The notes under the pieces: model-generated | What the model saw: only the letters and a program-made list of their open reading frames with translations | The model's database searches: none | What the model was told of the DNA's origin: nothing | Program-made: the position numbers and the translations under genes | From: Acanthamoeba sp. SK_2022b | Lineage: Eukaryota; Discosea; Longamoebia; Acanthamoebidae | NCBI GenBank assembly: GCA_027943245.1 | Contig: JANDJZ010000322.1 | Span: 1-39,895, forward strand | Length of the DNA: 39,895 nt | Direction: 5' to 3' | Shown here: in pieces, positions 11,274 through 20,611 of the stretch | Layout of the letters: each line of letters starts with the position of its first letter | How positions within the stretch are numbered: the first letter of the stretch is position 1

Positions 11274-11904
11274 GTGTTGAAGAAAGACTTCTTTATGTGT
11301 CCATTTCTTGGGCCATTTCCCTATTTTTGTCTTATTTTTTTAATGCAAATAAAAAAAATTTACCATAGGCAGCAACGGCGGAGAGTGCTAGGTGGCGAAG
11401 GTTTTCACCGGTGAACATCGTGTCACTAATTGGATGACAAGGAGGTACGAAGTAGCACTAGCTTCCTGAGCGCTGTCCCGGCTTGTGCTGGCCCCCTCGC
11501 TCCGCCTCATGCAGAGGCCAGACAGCGAAAGCAAGTATTGTGGGACCATTACAGCCTGGCCAATCAGACAGCGCCGGTGTTTGGTTTCCCAGTTTATGGG
11601 CAAGCTTCACCTGAATGGGCCACAGCTAGATAGCCAACGAGATTTCGCGCACATCCACGCCTTGGTGGAGGCGCACGCTGCGACGGACAACGCAGTTCTG
11701 CCAGCGGTGCCTTTCGCGACAGACCCTCCACCATTACGGCTGCAGTCGTGGTCCCCTAACACCCTCGTGGTACAACAACCGTTCCCCCATCAGGACCCAG
11801 GCCCAGTTTACTTCTTGTGCACTTGACGCACGAGAACGCGTCGAGAGACTCTCTCACATAAACTCAACAGACCACGCAAGACCAGGTCACTACACGCTGC
11901 ACAC
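11274..11904. promoter_or_regulatory. Divergent intergenic region, MYND gene / first tandem-array gene
   Basis: 631 bp between start codons pointing apart. An AT-rich block (11275-11365) flanks the MYND gene. CCAAT-type boxes lie at 11429-11433 (reverse) and 11560-11564 (CCAATCA). E2F-like TTTCGCG words lie at 11643-11650 and 11712-11721. Two overlapping open frames (11430-11633, 11485-11826) show no domain and no clear codon pattern; they are not called. Confidence 0.4.
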
Positions 11905-13038
11905 ATGTTGTCCTCGCCAGGCAGCAGAGCCAGCATCCACTCGAGCAAGAGCGGCATCAGAGTGCTGCCCTCGCTGCGCAGAGGGTCACGAACCCCCAAC
12001 GGCATCTTTTCAGTCGACTCTTCTTCGTCAGACCTGTCGTCACTCTACTCGTCCTCCTCCGACGTGTCTTCCTCGTCCGAAGGCGAGTGGAGCGATGACG
12101 ACTTCGAAGACCCGCTGTGGGTCAAGGACGACAACCTGAGACGTTCGCGCCGCCACCGACCGAAGCCTTCCACCAACGCCTCCACACCATCTCTGCCCTC
12201 TCTTTCGACTACGTCTTCTACTTGCGCCCCCTCTGCAGCGCTCGTCGATCACTCACGGACGATCAGCGAAGACAGCATGGTGCTGGACGATAGCTACTCC
12301 CCTCAAGCTCACCAGGAGGCCAAGTGCGTGGCGATGGTGCTGGTAGAGGAGGTAGTGCCGAGTCCAAGGAAGCGTGCGCGTGGCCAGACGCCAGAGAAAA
12401 CAGAAGTGAAGAAGGGAGGGAGCGGCAAGCAGAACAAGAAGACGAAGGAGAAGAGGCGCGAGCGCCAGACGGCGGCCTACCGAGAGTTCGCGATGCACTT
12501 GGACACGACGGCCTTGGACGCCGCCGAACGGGCCAGGGGTGCCGATAGCAACCAGGCTCCGTCTACTTCCACCTCTGCCAGCCTGGCTCAACGACGACGC
12601 AAGGCCTTCTCAGTCAACCTTACGCCGCGGGGTGGCTTCTTTTCTTCTTCATCTGCGCCCTCTACTTCATCGCCTTCCTCTACTTGTGTCGCGCCTGCGA
12701 AGATTTCGCCGCAGCAGCGCGAGAGGGAACGTAGGCAGATGGAGCGGGAGGTCATGACGCAGCGTCATCAGCTTCTCGCTCAGCCTCACCAACAGCAACA
12801 TCAGCAACATCAACACCTGGTGGTGCCGCCGCTTTCGCTTCCTACCTCTTCCTCCTCACCTTCGTGTAGCAAGAAGATGGAAGGTAATTTCTGGCGGAAG
12901 AAGATGAGAGGCGTGAAGGCATACTTCTCATCCTCCTCCGCTTCTCCACCTTCCTCTCCCAACTCCCCTCCGTCTTCACCCTCTCTCCCTTCTACTCCTC
13001 CCTCTTCGCCCTCCTCTTCCGCCACTCCCCTGGGCTGA
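11905..13038 (+). CDS. WVKDDNL-motif disordered protein, array member A
   Basis: A single open frame of 377 aa from the ATG at 11905. The N-terminus is Ser-rich (LSSLYSSSSDVSSSS), followed at residues 61-78 by EWSDDDFEDPLWVKDDNL, the motif shared with the next two genes. Then come a basic segment (RRSRRHRPK), Ser/Thr/Pro-rich sequence, a Lys/Arg-rich helix with likely nuclear-import character (KKTKEKRRERQ), the short conserved patch RRKAFSVNLTPRGGF, a Gln/His-rich stretch, and near the end FWRKKMRGVKAYFSSSS, which matches the C-terminus of member B. No known globular domain is seen. No intron is needed, unlike member B. It looks like a regulatory or scaffold protein working through short linear motifs; function unknown. 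Confidence 0.75.
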   Translation: MLSSPGSRASIHSSKSGIRVLPSLRRGSRTPNGIFSVDSSSSDLSSLYSSSSDVSSSSEGEWSDDDFEDPLWVKDDNLRRSRRHRPKPSTNASTPSLPSLSTTSSTCAPSAALVDHSRTISEDSMVLDDSYSPQAHQEAKCVAMVLVEEVVPSPRKRARGQTPEKTEVKKGGSGKQNKKTKEKRRERQTAAYREFAMHLDTTALDAAERARGADSNQAPSTSTSASLAQRRRKAFSVNLTPRGGFFSSSSAPSTSSPSSTCVAPAKISPQQRERERRQMEREVMTQRHQLLAQPHQQQHQQHQHLVVPPLSLPTSSSSPSCSKKMEGNFWRKKMRGVKAYFSSSSASPPSSPNSPPSSPSLPSTPPSSPSSSATPLG

Positions 13039-13550
13039 CCCTGGTTTCCTTTTGTACATAAACACATTTACCACTGGGTACCAAAAAAACGCCATTGCCA
13101 CGATACTGCTTCAAATACTTGTCGACTGATTGCTTATTCCGAGGTATCCGGGGACATTCTATCTTGGTTGTCAGGCATCTGTTGCTCTGGTGGTGCTGCG
13201 GTTCGGTCGAAATTTCGCGACACTCGCCTCCGTGTTGTTGGTCAGTACGGCCGCCTGTGCTAGGCAGCCATCTGTGTCGCTTGGCACGGTAAAGGAATGT
13301 ACAGTGAAATCCGAAGGCCGCACACCCGCACGGGGCACCCCGCATTGCCGTTTCCCGCACACGTTTCTCTCCCTTCTTCCAAACATCGACACCAAAGGGA
13401 GGCCACTACACAAGTAGGCAAGGTTCACGACCAAAACCAGGACGCGGCATCGGGCGCAAGAGGCTGTTTTTGGCTTCTCTGATCGTACACGCAACCAATA
13501 CACAGAGCAAGGCACAACAAAAGAAGAGGGTCCACTGCAAGGAAGGGAAG
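13039..13550. promoter_or_regulatory. Intergenic between array members A and B
   Basis: 512 bp between two plus-strand genes; should hold the 3' UTR of A and the promoter and 5' UTR of B. A TTTCGCGACA word (13213-13222) is identical to one upstream of A, and a CCAAT box lies at 13495-13499, close to the B start codon. No convincing coding frame or RNA gene. Confidence 0.4.
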
Positions 13551-15999
13551 ATGTTGAAAGGCCGCATGCCGCGTCGGTGGCCCATGATGACCCGCGAGGA
13601 CTCGTCGGTGCTCGAGCTTTCCATCTACTCAGAGGCCTCTTCGTCTTCCTCAGGTGACGACGATGACGACCTTAACTCGGAGTGGAGCGAGTGGGAGGAC
13701 CCGCTCTGGGTCAAAGACGACAACCTTCGGTACGCCATCACCGCGCTATCATCATGTTTGCTGTTGCGTGTCCACCTCGTCTTTGGTCTTTACTGTCGAC
13801 ATCGCTAACCCGCTCTGCAGGCGACCACCCACTTTGCGCAAGAAGGGCAAGAGAAGGGCGGGCCCTGATGCCGTGAGTCCTGTCACGGCTCGAGCCGCTA
13901 CGAGCCTACGCGCTTCTGGTGCCAACTCGCAGCATGTCATCCGCAAGTTGTCCTCGGTCTTCGTCCTGCCCCCAACCGCCAGCGTAGCGCAAAAGCAAGA
14001 ACAAGTCACCACCACCAAGGTCGGCCCCTTCCCTATCTCGATCCCGCTCTCCACCTCGTTGTCGTTCGAGGGCCAGGAGAGCGGCGGCTTCTCGACCTCC
14101 TCGACCTCCTCTACACCCATGTCCTCGCCCTCGTCGTCCAGAACCCGTGGCCGAAAGCACGTCAACTCGGCCCTCTCCCCTCTCGTCCTCGAGCAACTAC
14201 TCGAGCCCGTGGAGGAGAGCTGGAGCTTCGAGGGGAGCAACGCCACGCTCAAGTCGACGTCGGACGTAGAGGAACGTGTCGACAATGTAGAACGCGTACC
14301 TGCCCAAAGAGATGAAGAGTTGCCTGCGCGAGTAGAGGACGAAGGATCGATCGAGGAGGAAGAGGAAGAGGAGGAAGCCGACCCATGGAGCGACTCGGAG
14401 AGCGAAGACAGCGCAGGCGACGGCTTGGTGGAGGAGAAGGGGATCGAGTACCTCCTGAGGAAGTACTACCCCGACTCCCTGGCCGTCGTAGCGCAAGAGA
14501 GCCAAGAGCAGCAGCCTGCGCTCGACTCAGAGAAAGATGGGGACGTCAACCAGAAGGCAGAGAAGCAAAAGAAGAAGAAAAAGAGCAAGAAGGGCAAGAA
14601 GAAGAAGAAGAGCAAGTCTCCAAGAACGGTCGATGATAACGAGGAGGAGCGAGTGGCGGCCAGGCAGAAGAAACAGAGCACCCCGAGCAGGGGCCTCACC
14701 TTCAGCGTCGACCAGGTGATCCTTGAACCACGCGACAAGGCCCGGGAGAAGTACAAGAGCCTCTTCATCCCGTCGCTGGACCTCAAGCGCTCCAAGGACA
14801 ACGGCGACTCGGACCGGGACGACGACGAGGACAGCCAGAGCGATGTCGACAACAGCAACAAGCCCAGCTCGGCCGGCGGGCGGCCCGGTCGGAAGGGCAG
14901 CCAGCGCGTGAGGAAGGGCGAGCGCCAGCGCCGCATGCCGCAGTCGGCCCGGGAGGGGTTTGGCCGCAAGAGCGCGCGCGAGCTGGGCATGATCTTCCGC
15001 TGTCGCAGCCGGGAGGACGTCACCGACGACGAATGCAACCTGGCCGCCGACTCCTCCACCGGTAACGCTCGCGGGAGGTCGCGCACGCTGAGCGGCCAGG
15101 GAACGGAGCTCAGGTCGCAACGCGGCGACGAGGGGCAGCCGAGCCCGCGCAAGGGCAAGCACAGCTGGATCATCAAGCGCGAGGACACGCAGCCGGCGCG
15201 CGCCGAGCCGGCTCGACCGCGGCGTGGCGGCAGCGCCATCGCGGGCGAGCGGGGACAGGTCTACGGCAAGCTGAGCGTGTCGACGTCGTCGTTCCTCACC
15301 TCGCCCAAGGGCAACCACGTGCAGCGACGCGGGGGCAACTCCGAACAGCAGGCCTCGCCCTCGACGGACGCCGCCGCCAGCGCGCTGCTGTCGCCGCGCA
15401 AGAAGACCGGGTCGTTCCGCAGCCTGTTGGCCGGCAGGCGCGGCTCGGTGAGCGACGCGCTGCGGCGAGACGTCATCACGAGCGAGGAGACGCTGGCGTC
15501 GTCGGCCTCGTCGACCTCTTGTTCTTCTACTTCGCACCTGACCTCATCTTCGTCTTCCGTCTCGGCGCCGCCGTTCTCTGCCATCACGACCAACTCTTCC
15601 TCCTTGACCGATGCATCTTCTTCTTCAGCGCCATCGTCGCCCACATCGCCACCGTCATCGTCATCGTCATCTTCATCATCTTCTTCGCCAGGTGTCATGC
15701 GCAGAGGGCGGAGCTCGTCGCTGAACAAGGCGGCTGGCCTCTTCAAGCGGAGCGGCAGCCAACGCACGTCGAGGGACAAGAAGACGACGGCCGATGACGA
15801 CAACAACAGCAACAACGGCGCCGGCGGTCTGGAGAGCGAGGACAGCAGGGGCGGGGCATCGGAGCGGAGGGAGAAGTTGGTGGGCCTCAAGAAGAGTTGG
15901 CGCGAGGTCAAGAACTACTTTGCCAGCGACCGCGAAGTGAAGACCTACTTCAACGGCTCCATCAGCACCCCGGCCAGTTCCAAACAACCATATTCGTGA
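13551..15999 (+). CDS. WVKDDNL-motif disordered protein, array member B
   Basis: Two exons, 13551-13729 and 13821-15999 (GTACGC donor, CTCTGCAG acceptor), 785 aa; the start is the first in-frame ATG. Residues 44-59 are EWSEWEDPLWVKDDNL, preceded by LELSIYSEASSSSSGDDDDD, and the intron falls exactly after this motif (DDNLR). Without splicing the N-terminus would be out of frame, which supports the intron. Downstream are an acidic patch (EEEEEEEADPWSDSESED), GIEYLLRKYYPDSLAVV, a poly-basic tract (KKKKKSKKGKKKKKSKS), then GLTFSVDQVILEPRDKAREK and LFIPSLDLKRSK; the last two have counterparts in member C. The rest is Ser-rich. The end is LKKSWREVKNYFASDREVKT, like member A. No enzymatic domain. 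Probably nuclear from its basic tracts, but that is inference. Confidence 0.78.
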
Positions 16000-16451
16000 A
16001 ACCAGTTTCACACACAATACGCCAACATGTTACATAGAATATTCTCCCGACCATTGGTGCAACATGTTGTGGGGCATATGATTGGTCGGTTGTGTTTTAA
16101 TTTCCGGCCAATGAAAAGTCGCCTGAATGGAAGGTGGTGCATTGGGCCACCAGGTGCAAGCAGAGATAGAGGGAAACCTCTCTGAAAGACAGCAACAGCA
16201 GGGCCCACTCAAGAAGAATGGCACGCCCTCATGGTCAGGTCTCTTTTCCCACGCTCTGTAGGTCCTACGCTACGCACAGCTGCCCGGCAGCACCATCAGG
16301 TCCTAATCAGTAGCTGCCATCGCCTTCATCGTGCTCTAGATACACGCTTCAACAAGACAGCAACAGAACGCTAGAGGAGACACGCATCACAAAAGTAAAG
16401 AGCGGAGGAAGCAAGAGAACGTGGATAAGCCTGGCTGCCAGGCAGCCCAGC
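16000..16451. promoter_or_regulatory. Intergenic B-C with a cluster of four CCAAT boxes
   Basis: 452 bp upstream of member C. CCAAT pentamers occur at 16053-16057 (reverse), 16081-16085 (reverse), 16108-16112 (forward) and 16141-16145 (reverse), spaced about 27-33 bp, which is the arrangement used by NF-Y in multi-CCAAT promoters. Two copies of CAACATGTT (16023-16031, 16060-16068) sit at the upstream end. A small hairpin AGAGG-GAAA-CCTCT lies at 16168-16181. No coding frame supported. Confidence 0.5.
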
Positions 16452-18714
16452 ATGTCGTCACCATCATCCTCAACATCAGTTGGGCGGGTGGAGGAAAAGA
16501 AGAACGCCGTCAGAGCTAGAAGGAAACGGAGAAGCAACAGAAAGACCGAAGACGTCAAGGGCATGTACGTAGCTGGCGGCAAGCCGCGGCCACTTGCGCC
16601 TCTTCATCTTCTGGCCCTCCTCCACAGCCTGGCCCCCCACGGCGGCGGCCGCCGCGACTCCACCACCTGCGGTGGCTTCTTCTCGTCGCCCGAATGCTCG
16701 TCCCGCTCGGCCTCGTTCGACGACTTCGGCGAGGCAGCCCCGCAGGAGGGCGTCGAGCCCGCGGAAAGGGAGCTGCTGACGTCATCATCGTCCTCGTCTT
16801 CTACGTGGACTACTTCCTCCGACTCGGACTCGGAGTGGAGCGACTGGGAGGACCCGCTGTGGGTGAAGGACGACAACCTCCTCCACTCGTGCGACCGCGA
16901 CATCCGATTGGCCGCCCGACACACCTCAACGACCGACCCTCAGTGCAAGGCCGACAGCGACGCGCCGACCGTGGCCGACAAAGGGTCACCCCCGCCTACT
17001 GCTCGGAGGCGCTCGAAGTCAAGGAAGGCTCGCCGCACGCGTAAGACCAGCCAAAGTTCGATCGAAGCCACTTCATCTGCGCGGGAAGGGGGTGATGACG
17101 TCACGCTGACAGCGATCGATGTCGACGAGAACGGCGAGCCAGAGGAACAGCAGGTGGCCTCGGGGAGGAGGTCCAGCGCCCAGGAACGAGGCGAAGACGA
17201 TCTCGTGTGGCTCAAGCGGACCGGCATCGAGGCCCTGGAGGCCAAGGCCCAAGAACTGCGCCTCAGCGAGGCCGACGACCCCGTCGCCGCGGCCGCTGCC
17301 GTTCTGGACGAGCATCTGCCTCTACTCGAAGTCTCAGCCGAATTCGACCCTGCAGTCAACATCGCGCCTGCCGCGGAGGCGGCGCCGGCCGACAGGCGAA
17401 GGGACACGGTCGTGGCCGCGATCGCGCGGGACAGCGAAGAGGAGTGGGTCGAGGCGGTGGCGCTCAGCAAGCGGCTGCTCCAGAGCGACCTCACGTTCAG
17501 CGTCGCGGAGCGCCAGTGCCACAGGGGACGATGGGCCCCGTCGCCGCGACCCGAGCTCTCCGCTATGTCCGCCCCACTGCCCACCGTCGCCGTCGCCCAC
17601 GCGAACAACGGCGTGGCGTTGGCTCCCGCGCCCCCAACTCCACCGCCGGCTGGCCCTGATTGGCCGCCCCGCGGATTCGCCCCGACCTCCTCCGACGGCA
17701 CCCTGCAGCTGGCCAAACGCTGGCCGCCGCCGCCGCAGGAAACATCAGGCAATCCAGCCATGCACAGCACCGGGCCGGTGGCGCTGTCGGGGAGCGGCAG
17801 TCGCATGCGCGACATGCAAATCATTAGGGAGATGATCGAGGAGCAGATGAAGCTGTTCAGCCGCAAGCGCTCCAAGTCGGGAAGCGGCAGCCGCCTCGTG
17901 CGACAGCCGGCCATCGGGGCGGCCAACGCGACGAAGGCGACGATGGCACGCAGCGGTAGCTCACCGCGATCGGTGGCGGCGAAGGCGACGGACAGTCAGG
18001 AGCGAGACGCCAAGTCGACGACCAAGGCCAAGACGGCGAGCGAGCACGGCAAGAAGGGGAAGCGCAAGAAGTTGAAGAGGAGGACCACGAAGTGGCTTTC
18101 TCTGAGTCGACACAAGGAAAAGACCGGCGGGGGAGACGACGATGGCGAGGACGGCGAGGAGGTCGATCAGCTCAAGCCGTGGACCTCGGCAGTGGTCACC
18201 ACCAAGAAGAGGAAGAAGAAGAGGGCCCCGAAGAGAAAAGACGAGAACAAGGAGAAAGAAGAGGAGAGAGATGAAGTAGAAGAGGAACCCGAAAAGAAGA
18301 TGCCAACCTCATCCAACAACAGGCTCATGATTCCCGTGTTGGACCTCGCAGTTGTTGGCGACGGTCACCAGTCGCCGCCGTCAACGTCTACGCCGACTAC
18401 TTCCACTACTCCAGGCCCCGAAGAGTCGCTGACCTCGTCGACATCGCTGCCTTGTCCGTCGAGCCCCTGTCAGCCCCAAGCAGGCCCCCACACGCCTCGC
18501 CCGGTCACGCCCGCCCACCGACCGCGCAACGTGAGCGACCCAACCGGAGCGTCTTCCGATCCGCTGAGCCCCCGACGCGTGTGGCACGCCATGGCCACGC
18601 CCATGGCCGCCGCAGGCAATCGACTGCGCCGACAGAGTCGACGCGTGGAACCCGCGCCGTCGACCAACGACCCGCTCGAGTGGGTCGCCTCGCCGTTGCT
18701 CGGGCTTCTGCGTC

Positions 18715-18790
<76 letters not shown>

Positions 18791-19112
18791 GCAGCAGCAG
18801 GGCCAGCAGCCACATCGTCCACGCGACAAGTGTCGCAGCCTGCACCTGCCCGAGAGCCCCGTGGCCAGCCAGGACACCAAGCACACAGAACAGAGGGAGG
18901 CGCAGCGGTCAGACAGCGACGCCCGCCGGTGCGCAGCGCACGCTGCGACGGAGGCCCGCCGGCAGAGGCCGACGACGGCTGCGGGCGACTCGGGGAGAGG
19001 CAAGAGCGCCGGCGACGGGACAGCTGCGTCGTCGAGCAGGAAGCAGCGAAAACGAAGCGCGAGCGTGAGGGAGTCCAGGAGCAAGGCAAAGACGCTACAC
19101 TCGGCCGCCTGA
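16452..19112 (+). CDS. WVKDDNL-motif disordered protein with polyQ, array member C
   Basis: Single open frame, 886 aa. Residues 128-143 are EWSDWEDPLWVKDDNL, preceded by poly-Ser and DSDS. Further shared patches: LVWLKRTGIEALEAKA (compare GIEYLL in B), LLQSDLTFSVAERQC (compare GLTFSVDQV in B) and NNRLMIPVLDLAVV (compare LFIPSLDL in B). A predicted helix DMQIIREMIEEQMKLFSRKR follows the middle part. A CAA/CAG run encodes about 29 Gln near residue 755. Basic clusters KKGKRKKLKRRTTKW and KKRKKKRAPKRK look like nuclear-import signals. No known domain. The first 110 residues before the motif are longer than in A and B and less certain; an in-frame 5' intron cannot be excluded. The 3' end is only 91 bp from the convergent exonuclease gene. 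Confidence 0.75.
18714..18800 (+). repeat. Translated CAA/CAG array (about 29 Gln codons)
   Basis: Twenty-five CAA codons followed by four CAG codons, in frame in array member C. The reverse strand reads as Leu or Val runs in other frames, which are shadows. Length is likely polymorphic. Confidence 0.9.
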
Positions 19113-19140
19113 GCGCAGATGGCCTGGGTGGAGGAGCGCC

Positions 19141-19180
19141 CGCTCTCTCTCTCTCTCTCTCTTTCTGTGTGTGTGTACAT
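19141..19180. repeat. (CT)n then (GT)n microsatellite between convergent genes
   Basis: Roughly ten CT units followed by a short GT run, in the 91-bp gap between the stops of array member C and the exonuclease; probably in the 3' UTR of one or both. Confidence 0.7.
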
Positions 19181-19203
19181 ACATCTCTTGTACAAGGAAG
19201 AAA

Positions 19204-20133
19204 TCAAAGCGGAGGGACCACGCGACAATATCCGATGTAGTGCACTTCGGGCGAGGCGGGCCGGACGGGGTTGCGGCTGTGGCGGTTCAACCTTCGGTTG
19301 TCTTCTTCCAGATCGTTGATACGCTGCTCGAGGGCTTGCCTGTCGCGTTGGGCCTTCGCCCTGACCTCGGCCAGTTGTTGGGCGTGCTCTTGCTTGAGCC
19401 TACGGAGATCGGCCATGAGCTCGCGGACGCGCTCCCCGTTACGTGCTATGTCGTTGGACACCACTGTGTCCCAATAAGACTGATGGCGGCTGCATGGTAC
19501 TTCGATCGCCGCGAGCTCGTTGTAGACGAGGAGGGTGGCAAAGGCGTCGGTGGCTGCGTAGGAGAGCTGCTCGCGGGTGAGCTGGGGACTGTCCCATGCG
19601 CTACGCGCCTTGTGCTTGACCAGGTTCTGTTGGAGAAGCTCCCCCACGAGAGACCGGAGGCCCAGACGGTGGAAGCCCAAGCCGCGCGCCAACTCGGCCA
19701 CGTCCACCAACCCTCGCGGTTCGAGGTGGTAAAAGAAGTCGAGTTTTCTCTTGTCGTTGTGGACGCTGATTCCCGCCTACACGATTTCGGATTAGATTGA
19801 AATCACGCAAAGACAAGACAAAGATGAGTGGTTGCTACACACCTTCAAGAAGTACTGATCAAGAAGGAGATCTTCCAGCTCTTCCGGCATGGTGCCCAGC
19901 TTCCGCATGTGGAAGATGAGGCAGACGTTGTGGCTGGCCAGCTGGATGAGCGCCACGGGATTGAACTGACCGCGGTTATCCGGGGCCCACTCCATGTCGA
20001 AGCCAACAGAGGCGTAGGGATCATCCTCGGATGGATCTTCCCATTCGGCATCGTCACGCAGCAGGTCGATCGCATCCGCTACTTGCGAGTGTTGCGTAAT
20101 CTGAATTATTAGGCCTCGGAATCGGAGCGGCAT
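19204..20133 (-). CDS. DEDDy-type 3'-5' exonuclease, WRN-exonuclease-like, with coiled-coil tail
   Basis: Two exons, 19843-20133 and 19204-19776; 287 aa. These enzymes remove nucleotides from 3' ends using two metal ions held by four acidic residues. ExoI is ASVGFDMEWAP (Asp46, Glu48), ExoII is ISVHNDKRKLDFF (Asp), and ExoIII is QLSYAATDAFATLLVYNEL (Tyr-x3-Asp, hence DEDDy). Between them is LGFHRLGLRSLVGELL, typical of the WRN/RNase D group. The last 90 residues form a charged coiled coil (RRLKQEHAQQLAEVRAKAQR), which suggests self-association or partner binding. No helicase or HRDC region, so it is a stand-alone exonuclease. All catalytic acids are present. DNA or RNA preference cannot be told. 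Confidence 0.9.
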
Positions 20134-20611
20134 TTTTTGTTAGCGTGGATCGCAACAAAGGAGAATTGGCTGGCTCTGAGCTGTCTAGACGCAGATCGCA
20201 ACAAAGGAGGTGAACAGACAGACTGTCGCGAGGTTGTCAAAGAAGTTGTGCTACTCGCCACTGCGCCGGTCTTTTACGCCTCTTCGGCAGAATACGGAGT
20301 TGGACGGGAATGCTTGGCACGATTCCTGAACGCAGCTTGTCTTACCTTGCTGCAGCGACTGTTGGTAGGAAGAATGACTAAAGCCCTTAGCCGACCGCAC
20401 CGAAGCTCTCTGCGATCTCCTAGGCCTCGTGTACGCCGAGTTTGTAAAACTCCTTCCTACGAACTGAGCTACACTTTCTCACCGGTGTTTCCTTGGCTAG
20501 AACACATGTCTCCCAAATTGACCACAATGAACGGCTAGGGTTGGGCGCACTCGTGTGCTTCTGTTCTACGCCTTCTTCTCTACATACCTCTACGCTCTAC
20601 GCCCGCTCTGC
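20134..20611. promoter_or_regulatory. Intergenic upstream of the exonuclease with a 16-bp direct repeat
   Basis: 478 bp between the exonuclease start and the Roco stop. The word GATCGCAACAAAGGAG occurs at 20148-20163 and again at 20194-20209, 46 bp apart, directly upstream of the exonuclease ATG. A 133-codon plus frame (20137-20538) lacks an ATG and any domain and is not called. Confidence 0.5.

Noticed and set aside
11430..11826. Two overlapping plus frames before array member A
   Set aside because: No domain or family resemblance; more likely promoter and 5' UTR. Splicing into member A was considered but no junction was compelling.
14527..15537. 336-codon minus frame opposite array member B
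   Set aside because: Arg/Ala/Leu-rich shadow of the highly GC-rich coding strand.
18713..19228. Minus frames with poly-Leu, poly-Val or poly-Cys over the CAA array
   Set aside because: Direct readings of a triplet repeat in other frames; the plus-strand Gln frame is part of a long open gene.
20137..20538. 133-codon plus frame upstream of the exonuclease
   Set aside because: No ATG, no domain, and it contains the direct repeats of the promoter region.
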